From Brevibacterium luteolum (GTDB taxonomy: Bacteria > Actinomycetota > Actinomycetes > Actinomycetales > Brevibacteriaceae): a stretch of 64,000 nucleotides of DNA. How positions within the stretch are numbered: the first letter of the stretch is position 1; each line of letters opens with the position of its first letter. Location of the stretch: positions 682,001 through 746,000 of the forward strand of contig NZ_JABEMC010000001.1 in the NCBI RefSeq assembly GCF_013004595.1, in the 5' to 3' direction. The translations under genes and the position numbers were made by a program. Under the pieces are notes generated by a model that was not told the origin of the DNA, ran no database searches, and saw only the letters and a list, made by a program, of their open reading frames with translations. Positions 38,871 through 47,494 of this stretch are shown piece by piece.

Positions 38871-39704
38871 ATGACTGTTGAGACCACCCGCCCGCTGACC
38901 CTCATCACCGGGGGATCACGCGGCATCGGCCGGATCCTGGCAACCGGGTTCGCTGAAGCCGGCTACCCGGTGGCGATCACCGCCACCGACGCCGACCGTG
39001 CCCAGGCGGCTGCCGCTGAGATCGCCGCCGAGACCTCGGGCACGGTCACCGGATTTGGCGTCGACGTCTCCCAGCCGGACTCCGTTGCCGCGCTGCGCGG
39101 TGACATCGAGGCACATGCCCAGGCCACTGGAGCGCGTCTCGGGGTGCTCATCAACAACGCCGGACGGGTCGAATCGAGCGAAGGACCGCTGTGGGAAGCC
39201 GACCCGGCCTCCCTCGTCGGGGTCATCGGCACCAATGTCATCGGGCCACTGCTCATGATCAACGCCTTCGCCCCGGTCCTCATCGCCACGGCCGAGGCGA
39301 CCGGGCAGCCGGGCCGCATCATCGACCTCAACTCCGGATCCGGCGCGCAGGGCACCCCGGCCTACGGCGCCTACTCAGCATCGAAGGCTGCGCTGTTCCG
39401 GATCGCCGACTCCGTCGTCCACTTCGGCGACGAGAAGGGGTTGAAGATCTTCGAACTGGCACCCGGCGTCATCCGCTCGGACATGACCGCCTCGATGCCG
39501 ATGCACGACTGGCGCACCGACGATGATTGGACCTCGCCTGCCGAGCTCGCCGCGCTGGCGCTCGCAGCAGCCTCCGGTGAGCTTGACGGGTGGACCGGCC
39601 GCTACATCCGCGTAGGTCACGACACTGCAGAAACGCTCAGCCAGCAGATCCCCGCAGCCGGATCACAAGCCCGTAAGCTGATCACGGAGATGGACATCCG
39701 CTGA
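38871..39704 (+). CDS. Short-chain dehydrogenase/reductase
   Basis: A 277-aa SDR oxidoreductase. The cofactor motif TGGSRGIGR is near residue 13, the NNAG motif near residue 98, and the catalytic S and Y-x3-K are in LNSGSGAQGTPAYGAYSASK (YSASK). The substrate is unknown. It begins 1 nt after pheT and is followed after 31 nt by the ABC1 kinase gene, so all may share a transcript. Confidence 0.88.
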   Translation: MTVETTRPLTLITGGSRGIGRILATGFAEAGYPVAITATDADRAQAAAAEIAAETSGTVTGFGVDVSQPDSVAALRGDIEAHAQATGARLGVLINNAGRVESSEGPLWEADPASLVGVIGTNVIGPLLMINAFAPVLIATAEATGQPGRIIDLNSGSGAQGTPAYGAYSASKAALFRIADSVVHFGDEKGLKIFELAPGVIRSDMTASMPMHDWRTDDDWTSPAELAALALAAASGELDGWTGRYIRVGHDTAETLSQQIPAAGSQARKLITEMDIR

Positions 39705-39735
39705 AGCTGGACAGACACGGGGAAGGCAGACGAAC

Positions 39736-41745
39736 ATGAACGTGCTCTACTCGATCCTCCTCGGTCTGCTCAATGCCGTCATCGTCGGCGTGCTCGTGCG
39801 CCGGACGATCACCGTCGGCACCGGGACGCTGCGCAACACGATCGTCTCGCTCGTCATGGGCATGTCCCTGTGGCCGATCACCCTGCAGGGCTACGAGCTG
39901 CTCGGCATCTCCCAGGGCGGGCAGATCCCGTGGATCGAGATGAGCTTCCCGGCCGTCATGGTCTTCCTGCTCATCTTCGCCTGGCTCATCGTCATCCAAA
40001 TGTTCCTGCTGCTGGCCATCGAACTCGTGCTGCCGACCGGCACCTTCTCCTCGGTCATGCGCCAGATCGTGCGCCTGCCGGTGCTCTACCGGCGGGTCAG
40101 CCGCGTGTCCCAGATCCAGCGCATCCTGCTGCGCTACGGATTCGCCCGCTACCTGCGCCCGCGAATCCCGACCCTGAAGGTCTCCATGCGCGAGATCGCG
40201 CGCACCACCGCCGAGGCGTTCGCCGCCGCAGGTGTCACCTTCGTCAAGCTCGGCCAGTTCATCGCCACCCGCTCCGATGTCGTGCCCCAGGAGTTCGTCG
40301 AGGAGTTCTCTAAGCTGCAGTCCGATGTGCCGCCGGTCGACTTCGACCAGATCCGCCCAGTGCTCGAGCGCTCCTTCGGCAGGCCCGTCGACGAGGTGTT
40401 CTCCTCCTTCGATGAAACCCCGCTGGCTGCCGCCTCGGTCGCCCAGGTCCACGCGGCCAAGCTGCCCGACGGCACCCCGGTCGTCGTCAAGGTCCAGCGC
40501 CCGCACCTGCGCAAACAGGTCCGCGCTGATTCCGACATCATCCGCGCGTTGGCCGACCAGGCCCACAACCGGACAGGGTGGGCGAAGAAGATCGGCGTGC
40601 GCTCGATCGCGCGCGGCTTCATCGAATCGCTGGGCGAAGAGCTCGACTACGGCACCGAGGTGCGCAACACCGAGCTGCTGCGTGAGGCCGCCCAGCACCA
40701 CGGCAACGGCTGGCCGCACGGCCCCGACGGACAGCCGCTCGTCGACGTCCCGCGCGTGTACCCCGAACTCAGCAGCGAACGCGTCATCGTCCTCGAACGC
40801 GTCGACGGCATCCCGCTGTCCAAGGCAGGCGACCTGGTGGAGAAGCTGTCGATGATCGCCCGCCGTGAGGCAGCCGACCAGCTCTTCATGACCGTCGCCC
40901 GCCAGGTGCTGCATAAGGGCGTCTTCCACGCCGACCTGCACGCCGGCAACATCCTCATCGACCCGGCCGGACGCCTCGGGCTCATCGACTTCGGCAACGT
41001 CGGCCGCCTCGACATGCGCGACCGCCGCGACATCGCCCTGCTGCTCATGGCCTTCGAACGGCAGAACTCGCAGGCCGCCACCACCGCGATCCTCGACCTG
41101 TTCGGGGCCCCCGTCGGTGTTGACATCCGGCTGCTGCAGCGCGAGATCGGCCAGATCATGCTGCAGTTCGACGGTGGTTCCGGAAGCTCATCGGCGATGT
41201 TCTCCGAACTGCTGTCCTTCGTCGTCGACAACGGCTTCGAACTGCCAGCCGCCGTTGCTGATGCATTCCGGGCGATCTCCACGCTGGAGGGCAGCCTCAA
41301 GAAGCTCGACCCGACGATCGACCTGCTCGATCTGGTGCGCGCTCACAGCGACACGCTCATGCGCGGGGCAGTGAGCTTCCGCGACAGCCTCGGCCATGCC
41401 GACCTGTATTTCACCGCGAACGCCCCGATGCTCGCCTCGCTGCCGGCCCAGATCAGCCGGATCGCCCAGCACCTGGAGGACGGCACCCTCGACATCGGCA
41501 CCAGCGGCCTCAACATCGACCTCATTAAGAACCTCGTGCGCACGACGGTCGATCAGCTGGTTCAGGTCATCATCGCCACCGCCCTCATCCTCGGCGGCGT
41601 CGTCATGATGTCTGCTGACTTCGGCCCGCCGCTGGCACCGGATCTCAAGCTGTTCACCTACTTCGGCGCGTGGGTGCTGCTCGGCGGCTTCGTGCTCGCC
41701 GCAGTGGTGTTGGCGCCGGCGCTGGCGACGAGAAGATTCAAGTAG
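39736..41745 (+). CDS. ABC1/UbiB-family atypical kinase
   Basis: A 669-aa membrane-anchored ABC1 (AarF/UbiB/ADCK) protein. About three hydrophobic segments fill residues 1-95 and two more lie at the end (about 605-660). The kinase-like core has the KxGQ motif in FVKLGQFIATRSDVVPQEF, the Ala-rich loop LAAASVAQVHAAKL, HADLHAGNILID and LIDFGNVGRLD. In other bacteria the family supports quinone synthesis and lipid homeostasis. GGGGAAGGCAG precedes ATG 39736. The unusual N-terminal membrane domain is typical of actinobacterial members. Confidence 0.92.
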   Translation: MNVLYSILLGLLNAVIVGVLVRRTITVGTGTLRNTIVSLVMGMSLWPITLQGYELLGISQGGQIPWIEMSFPAVMVFLLIFAWLIVIQMFLLLAIELVLPTGTFSSVMRQIVRLPVLYRRVSRVSQIQRILLRYGFARYLRPRIPTLKVSMREIARTTAEAFAAAGVTFVKLGQFIATRSDVVPQEFVEEFSKLQSDVPPVDFDQIRPVLERSFGRPVDEVFSSFDETPLAAASVAQVHAAKLPDGTPVVVKVQRPHLRKQVRADSDIIRALADQAHNRTGWAKKIGVRSIARGFIESLGEELDYGTEVRNTELLREAAQHHGNGWPHGPDGQPLVDVPRVYPELSSERVIVLERVDGIPLSKAGDLVEKLSMIARREAADQLFMTVARQVLHKGVFHADLHAGNILIDPAGRLGLIDFGNVGRLDMRDRRDIALLLMAFERQNSQAATTAILDLFGAPVGVDIRLLQREIGQIMLQFDGGSGSSSAMFSELLSFVVDNGFELPAAVADAFRAISTLEGSLKKLDPTIDLLDLVRAHSDTLMRGAVSFRDSLGHADLYFTANAPMLASLPAQISRIAQHLEDGTLDIGTSGLNIDLIKNLVRTTVDQLVQVIIATALILGGVVMMSADFGPPLAPDLKLFTYFGAWVLLGGFVLAAVVLAPALATRRFK

Positions 41746-41864
41746 CCTGCGCATCCTCTCAAACTCTGTGCACGGTACCGCATAACCTCTCAGCTCGTTC
41801 GCTTCGCCCGGTCGTGGCGTAGCACATGATGACGATGTGGATGAACTCATAGTTGCGTCTTTTA

Positions 41865-41893
41865 TTGACATTAAAGTACTTTTGTTTTATATA
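41865..41893 (+). promoter_or_regulatory. Near-consensus promoter for the tandem LAL regulators
   Basis: TTGACA (41865-41870), a 17-nt spacer and TATATA (41888-41893). It lies in a markedly A+T-rich stretch in otherwise G+C-rich DNA, in the 239-nt gap after the ABC1 gene. The leader is about 85 nt. Confidence 0.7.
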
Positions 41894-41984
41894 AAATAAC
41901 CGCAGAAGTTTGTGTCGCACTTCCCACTCTCAATCTTGCGGCACGTCCTGCAGTTGATGAATACGGCTAAACGCGGAGGTGCGC

Positions 41985-44570
41985 ATGGCGTTATCGGCAG
42001 ATTCCGTGCCACCACTGTCGGGCACCGGCGCCGCTCTCGCGGGACGCGAAGAGGAGATCGAACGCGTTCTCCGCTCTCTCAGCGAACCGGGCCTGCTCGG
42101 ATCGCTCGTCGTCGGCCCACCGGGCATCGGCAAATCCGCCCTCATCTCCGCCGTGCTCCAGCGTCTCGGCCCCGACATCACTGCCGTGCGATTGGCCTGC
42201 AGCGAGCTTCAGGCAGAGCGACCTTACGGTGTCCTGCGGCCGTTGCTGACCGATGCCGACGTTGACGTGCCGCTGAATCCGGTGACGATCCATGCTGTTG
42301 CCGGGCGAGCCATCCGTGCGCTGGCCGGACAGTCGCGGCTCATCATCGTCGTCGAGAACGCCGATTTCCTCGACGATCACACCGCTTCGTTCCTCAATCA
42401 GTTCGCACGCGCACACCAGGCGCATCTGCTCGTCGCCCTTGCTGTGGTCTCGCCGTTCAACGACATCCTGGCCAGTCTGTGGACCGCCGGGCTCGTCACG
42501 CGGGTCGATCTGGGCGGCCTGGACGACGATGCGGCTGCGCGGCTGCTCAACCACATGCTCGGCGTGCCGGTCAGCCCGCACGCCGTCGGCATGCTGACAG
42601 CGCTCTCGGCAGGAAACCCGCGGATGCTCAAGCTGCTGGCCAGCGACCAGAAGCAGTCGGGGAACCTGGTCGTGCACGACGGCGTGGCCATCCTGCGCGA
42701 AGCTCCGGAGGCCACCGGCCTCAAACCTGCTGACCTGGACAGCCGGCTCGACCAGCTCGACCCATCCAGCCGGGACATCGTCGACTTCGTCGCTCTTGCC
42801 GGAGCCATCGCCTACTCCGCCCTGCGCGTCCTCGGACAGGAAGAGCAGATCACCGAGCTGCTTGAACGCGGGCTGCTGCGCATCATCCCAGGCCCCGGCA
42901 CGCTCGTCGCTCTCGATCAGGACAGCACCTCTGCGGTTGTCGCCGCGACTGTGCCGCCAGCGCGCCGCCGCAGCCTGTGGCAGAGGTTCACCTCGGTTGT
43001 CAGTCTGCACGAGCTTCCTGCGCAGTCGCTCGTACCCTGTGCCCACTGGGCATTGAGTGTGGGGGAGAAACCCGCTCCCGACGTCGCCGCCGCTGCCTCG
43101 CGGCGAGCCCGCACGGTCGGTGATTCCCGGCTCTTGGCGCTCCTGGACAAGCTCTACGGAAGCACAATGCCGCGCATCCGGGCTGACCGGCTCATGACCT
43201 GCATGGCGTTCGACTGGCACATCGAGGCACAGTCCCTCGCCAGAGAGCTGCGCGGCTGCGGCGACCGGCGAGCAGCCGATGTGGCACTTGCCCAGCAGCT
43301 GCTCTTGGCGTCGATGGGCGGGCCGCTGCCAGCCGACCTCGACCAGCTGCGCCGATCCGAGAACAGTCCGGTTGTCGATATCGCCTTAGCCGACTACGAC
43401 CTGCGGGCCCGCCGCTTTGCGGCAGCGGCTGAGCGGGCCCACGCCGTCTACGCAGAGACCGGCAACACGCTGACGGAACGTGCACGGGCTGTGGCGCTGC
43501 GCAGTGAACCGCTGGTCATCAGCGGTGAGATCGCTGCGGGCCTCAACTGCGTCTCCCGTGCCAGATCGATGCTTGAGCAGATGGGCGAGGAACCGGTCTG
43601 CATCCGCTTGGAGATCCTCAGCCGACTGTTCCGCTCCACGTATCTGGCCGGCGATTTCCGTGCAGCACGCGAACTTGCGGAGGTGGTGCGCACCATTCCC
43701 AAGTCCACGGGTGCTGCCAAGGTCACCACTGGATTGGCGCAGGTGCGCAGCGGGCAGATCGACAAAGCGCTGCAGGAGCTCACCCCGACGGTGGTCGAAC
43801 TCAGGATGGACGATCCGTACGGACACTGCGGACTCGCGGAGGCGGCCCAGCTGTTCGCCCAGCGCATGGCCGGCATCGGCACGGAGGAGTCCGCAAGCGA
43901 TGCCGGGTGCGTGACACCGGCGAGCGAGTGGACTGTCGAGGCCGAGGCTGCGCTCTTCGCCTCGATGGCTCTCGGCCTGCGTGATGCCGCGACTGCTGCC
44001 GAGCAGCTGCTGCATGCCGGTGAGGAGCTGGAGGAAGCCGGGGCGCGGACCCTGGCCGCGCAGCGCTATGTGCAGGCCACACGCTTAGGCTGCCGTTCTG
44101 CAGCCCAGCACCTGCTCACCGTCCTCGACTCTGAGCTGGGTCAGCTGGCGCAGCTGTGCCGGGCGCTCGGCAAGGGCATCGTGGACGATTCCCATACCGA
44201 ACTCCTGACCGCTAGTGAACATGCTCTGGCGCTGGGAGATGTGGTGCTGTGCAAGTGGGCGGCCGATCAGGCCATCGACCGAGCCGTGGCCGCCAGGTCG
44301 CGAGCCACGGCCCGCAGAGCCCGGTCGCTGTCCGGCCGGGCCTACCGGATGCTTCGTCTTCCCGCCGGCGGAGCCACGGGGCCGATGAAGCTCAGCGACT
44401 TCGAGACAGCCCTCGCTGCAGCAGCCGCCGACGGCGCCAGCAGTGCTGAACTGGGGGCCCGTTTCCACCTTTCGCCGCGCACCGTCGAATGGCACCTGAG
44501 CAAGATCTACCGACGCCTGCGCGTGTCCAACAGAGCAGAACTACGGCAGGTCCGCGATGAGATTGCGTGA
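41985..44570 (+). CDS. Large LuxR-family (LAL-type) ATP-binding transcriptional regulator
   Basis: An 861-aa LAL-type regulator. The N-terminal AAA/NACHT-like ATPase has Walker A GPPGIGKS at residues 44-51 and a Walker B-like IIVVENADFLDD near 120. A long helical, TPR-like middle follows. A C-terminal LuxR helix-turn-helix (about 800-860) carries FHLSPRTVEWHLSKIYRRLR. ATG 41985 follows GGAGG. The gene overlaps the next regulator by 14 nt. Upstream of an exopolysaccharide operon, it is a good candidate for its activator; the signal it senses is unknown. Confidence 0.9.
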   Translation: MALSADSVPPLSGTGAALAGREEEIERVLRSLSEPGLLGSLVVGPPGIGKSALISAVLQRLGPDITAVRLACSELQAERPYGVLRPLLTDADVDVPLNPVTIHAVAGRAIRALAGQSRLIIVVENADFLDDHTASFLNQFARAHQAHLLVALAVVSPFNDILASLWTAGLVTRVDLGGLDDDAAARLLNHMLGVPVSPHAVGMLTALSAGNPRMLKLLASDQKQSGNLVVHDGVAILREAPEATGLKPADLDSRLDQLDPSSRDIVDFVALAGAIAYSALRVLGQEEQITELLERGLLRIIPGPGTLVALDQDSTSAVVAATVPPARRRSLWQRFTSVVSLHELPAQSLVPCAHWALSVGEKPAPDVAAAASRRARTVGDSRLLALLDKLYGSTMPRIRADRLMTCMAFDWHIEAQSLARELRGCGDRRAADVALAQQLLLASMGGPLPADLDQLRRSENSPVVDIALADYDLRARRFAAAAERAHAVYAETGNTLTERARAVALRSEPLVISGEIAAGLNCVSRARSMLEQMGEEPVCIRLEILSRLFRSTYLAGDFRAARELAEVVRTIPKSTGAAKVTTGLAQVRSGQIDKALQELTPTVVELRMDDPYGHCGLAEAAQLFAQRMAGIGTEESASDAGCVTPASEWTVEAEAALFASMALGLRDAATAAEQLLHAGEELEEAGARTLAAQRYVQATRLGCRSAAQHLLTVLDSELGQLAQLCRALGKGIVDDSHTELLTASEHALALGDVVLCKWAADQAIDRAVAARSRATARRARSLSGRAYRMLRLPAGGATGPMKLSDFETALAAAAADGASSAELGARFHLSPRTVEWHLSKIYRRLRVSNRAELRQVRDEIA

Positions 44571-47121
44571 CAGCCGGCCCGAGCGCATTTCCATCTTCGG
44601 ACGAGACGAAGAACTCGCAGCAGGCAGGGAAGTGATCGACGGCAGTCAGACTCGTGGCCTGCTCCTCATTGGTGCGCCGGGCACCGGCACTTCGCTGCTC
44701 GGGCGTGCTCTCTTCACCGGTACGACAGGCCGTGCTGAATGGCTGGCTGCTGATCGTGTCCAGCGCATGCAGCCCTTTGCCGCGCTCGCCCCGCTTCTCG
44801 ACGGCACTGCTGTCGCGAGCTCTGAGGATGTCGAACGCGCTGTCGTGCGAGCGCTGAGCGAACCCGGTCAGCCAGCACCGGTGATCTTCGTTGACAACGG
44901 CCACGACCTCGACTCGGACAGCATCTCCGTCCTGGCCCAGCTGGCGGCGGCGGGCGAGATCCGGCTTGTCACGATGGTCCGTCCGCAGGCCGATATCGTC
45001 GGAGCTCTGTCCCAGCCAGTCCTTGATGGGGTCATGGTCCGCATCGACCTCGACGTCCTCTCAGCAGAGGCCTGCAGCCAACTCGTCGACTCCGTTCTGG
45101 GCGGCACCGTGGCCACACGGGTCACCGAGTTCTTCACCCTTGCCTCCGGCCGCAACCCCAGCATTCTCAAAGCGCTGCTGGTCGCTGCGCAGGAGTCGGG
45201 CGTCATCGTCAACCGCTCCCGCACCTGGATCCTCAGCGGCAGGGAGCTCTGCTTCTCCGGACGCCCAGCAGATATGGTCCGCACCTGGAAGACCTCGTTG
45301 TCGTGCGAGGACCGTGACTGCCTCGACCTCGTCACTCTCGCCGGGCCTCTGCCTCTCGACATGCTCATCGATGTCGGCTACGGCGGTTCCACGGACCGGC
45401 TGCTTGACTACCGGATCCTTGAGGTCGCCTCAGACCCGCCGTTCGAAGTGCGCTTGCCCCTGCATCTGCCACGTGATCTCATGCGCCAGAGCATCTCTGC
45501 CCTCAAAGCCGAGGACCTCTACCGCCGCTACTTCCCGGTCACGGGCGAGTACGCGCGCCGAAGCGCGCTCGATCACGTCAGATGGGCGCAGCACGCACAT
45601 GTTGCGGTCGATCCTGCGGAAACGCAGGCCGCAGCGCGGCAGGCTCTCAGCCAGCGCCAGCCGAACCTCGCTCTGAAGCTGCTGTCGCCGATCGTCGATG
45701 ACGACAGGGACCTCGCCACGCGAGTCGATTTCGCAGCAGCTCGATTGGAATGCGGTGACACCATGCCGGCCGAAGACCTCGTGGAGCTGAGCCTGGAGTG
45801 CACCGGTGAACTCTATGAATGCCTGCGCATCCTCATGCTGGGACTCCGGGTCGCGCTCAAACGCGGCGATACCTGCAACCAGGCACGAGCACAGATGGCC
45901 GACTGGCGCACGTCAGCGCGCTATCTTCTCACCGAGCCCACAGAGGTAGCCGAGTTCGAGCGGCTGACCACCGTCATCACAGCAGGACTCGACCTGTGCA
46001 AGTTCACCCCGGATCACATTCCCGACGACGTCCGCGCTGCGGTGGACGATCCTGATGCCTCTCAGCTGCAGAGAGACCTGACTCTGGTCTATCTCAGCCG
46101 ACGTGCCGTGATGCGCGGCAGGCAGGAGGAAGCACATGAGATCGAGCAGACCATCTCCGAGCTCGGACAGCCGGGTTCAGCCGCTCACTCCTTTGCCATG
46201 ATCCTCGAAATGGCCCATCCGATTCGGCTGCGAGTCGGCGTCCTGCCGCGATATGCTCCTGCCCCTGACGTGGCACACATGTCCGCCACGAGCGGACGAA
46301 TGGACTTCGAGATCGCGCTGGAGGCGTTTCGGAGATGCGATACACCGCGGGCACAGACCGCGGTGCGGCGTGCACTCGCCTGCCTGCGCTGGCACGACGA
46401 CGAGCAGCTCCTGCCACTCGCATTGGCCCTCGCCGCGCTCATCGCCTCAACGCTCGGAGACTCATCCCGGGTGCAGCAGCTCATCGACGAGCTCGAGCTC
46501 GTCCTGCCCAATGCCGATCCCGCCGACTGGACGGCGGCTCGGGCGATGCGCTTCGCTGCCGAATACCTCGACACCGGAAGCCCCGAAACGAAGGCCGATC
46601 TGGCTGAGCTGGCCGACCACGCTGCGGAGCGATCCGTCGTCGCCGAGAGCTGGGTGCGCGGCTGCGCCCTGCTCATCGGCGATCTGCCGACCGTTGCTGC
46701 CATGTCACCTGTTGACGCAGGCGTTGACGACCCTTCGGTGACAGCTGTCGCGCAGATCACCCAGGCTTTCAAGAGCGATGACGCCACGACTCTCGTCGCC
46801 GTGCGGAATGGACTCATGTCGCTCTCCGCCTGTGCCGGACGCGCTGTTGAGCAGCGGATCCGCGATATCGCTGAGCGGACCGGGGACAGCCAGCCGGTCG
46901 CACAGCTGCGCAGAAACGGACCGATCCAGCCGAGCACGGACGACGTGCTCACCCCCAGAGAACGTGAGATCGGCGAACTCATTCTGCTCAAGACTCCGAA
47001 CAAGACGATCGCCAAGCGCCTCGGCATCTCCGTGCGCACTGTTGAGGGTCACTGCTCCAGCCTGTTCCGCAAACTCGGCATCAGCCGTCGCAGCGAGCTG
47101 CGCCGCAGCCACCTGGGCTGA
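44557..47121 (+). CDS. Second LAL-type LuxR regulator, with degenerate Walker A
   Basis: An 854-aa protein built like its neighbour: N-terminal P-loop region, long helical middle, C-terminal LuxR helix-turn-helix (about 787-850) with LTPREREIGELILLKTPNKT and LGISVRTVEGHCSSLFRKLG. Its Walker A reads GAPGTGTS (39-46), so the lysine that contacts ATP phosphates is replaced by Thr45. It may bind nucleotide poorly or act only as a partner of the first regulator. The overlap implies coupled translation and perhaps a heteromer. Confidence 0.9.
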   Translation: MRLRDSRPERISIFGRDEELAAGREVIDGSQTRGLLLIGAPGTGTSLLGRALFTGTTGRAEWLAADRVQRMQPFAALAPLLDGTAVASSEDVERAVVRALSEPGQPAPVIFVDNGHDLDSDSISVLAQLAAAGEIRLVTMVRPQADIVGALSQPVLDGVMVRIDLDVLSAEACSQLVDSVLGGTVATRVTEFFTLASGRNPSILKALLVAAQESGVIVNRSRTWILSGRELCFSGRPADMVRTWKTSLSCEDRDCLDLVTLAGPLPLDMLIDVGYGGSTDRLLDYRILEVASDPPFEVRLPLHLPRDLMRQSISALKAEDLYRRYFPVTGEYARRSALDHVRWAQHAHVAVDPAETQAAARQALSQRQPNLALKLLSPIVDDDRDLATRVDFAAARLECGDTMPAEDLVELSLECTGELYECLRILMLGLRVALKRGDTCNQARAQMADWRTSARYLLTEPTEVAEFERLTTVITAGLDLCKFTPDHIPDDVRAAVDDPDASQLQRDLTLVYLSRRAVMRGRQEEAHEIEQTISELGQPGSAAHSFAMILEMAHPIRLRVGVLPRYAPAPDVAHMSATSGRMDFEIALEAFRRCDTPRAQTAVRRALACLRWHDDEQLLPLALALAALIASTLGDSSRVQQLIDELELVLPNADPADWTAARAMRFAAEYLDTGSPETKADLAELADHAAERSVVAESWVRGCALLIGDLPTVAAMSPVDAGVDDPSVTAVAQITQAFKSDDATTLVAVRNGLMSLSACAGRAVEQRIRDIAERTGDSQPVAQLRRNGPIQPSTDDVLTPREREIGELILLKTPNKTIAKRLGISVRTVEGHCSSLFRKLGISRRSELRRSHLG

Positions 47122-47191
47122 ACCTCCCGGGCGCTTCCGAGCGCACAGCCGTTCCATCTTCGCGGCGATCAGGACACCACTGTGTTCGCAT

Positions 47192-47209
47192 GCTCCGCGA
47201 CGGCGGAGC
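47192..47209 (+). other. Hairpin after the LAL genes
   Basis: GCTCCGC-GACG-GCGGAGC, a perfect 7-bp stem with a tetraloop 70 nt after the second LAL stop. It may terminate the regulator transcript. The 373-nt gap 47122-47494 holds this hairpin, an inverted repeat at 47295 and a -10 box at 47335, but no gene I can support. Confidence 0.4.
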
Positions 47210-47294
47210 TCCACCTGGTCATCCCGCTGATCCAGAGCCTCCCGGCGGGCCGTGAATGTGCGGCGTTGCACACCGAGCACGTGGTCGACCCGTA

Positions 47295-47318
47295 ACTACG
47301 ACGAGGTAACCACGTAGT
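47295..47318. promoter_or_regulatory. Inverted repeat upstream of the polysaccharide operon
   Basis: ACTACG and CGTAGT arms with a 12-nt spacer. It ends 16 nt before a candidate -10 box, covering the -35 region, where an activator would sit. One of the LAL regulators is the obvious candidate, by position only. Confidence 0.45.
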
Positions 47319-47334
47319 CGCGCTGGCGTCCCCG

Positions 47335-47340
47335 TAGGAT
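47335..47340 (+). promoter_or_regulatory. Candidate -10 of the polysaccharide operon
   Basis: TAGGAT, no recognisable -35, about 155 nt before the first gene. Lack of a -35 fits an activator-dependent promoter. Confidence 0.45.
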
Positions 47341-47494
47341 CCGGGGGCCTGCCCCCCAGTTCCTGTCTCCTGAACCGGTAGCAAACACAGCTGTGGCCAG
47401 GGAAAACGTGCGGAAGCATGAATGCTCAGACACCCGCTCGTTGCCGTCGCCGCTGGCTGCTCTGCCCGCGGTCGACGAGGAAGGCCCTGGACAG

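Noticed and set aside
41746-41984. tRNA gene or mobile-element end in the A+T-rich gap
   Set aside because: No cloverleaf, terminal inverted repeats or target duplication could be found by eye; the base composition is explained by a promoter.
41985-47121. Quorum-sensing LuxR/LuxI system
   Set aside because: The two proteins are LAL-type ATPases without an autoinducer-binding domain, and no LuxI-like gene is nearby.
47122-47494. A gene between the LAL regulators and the polysaccharide operon
   Set aside because: Short frames on both strands lack ribosome sites and family resemblance; the region looks regulatory.
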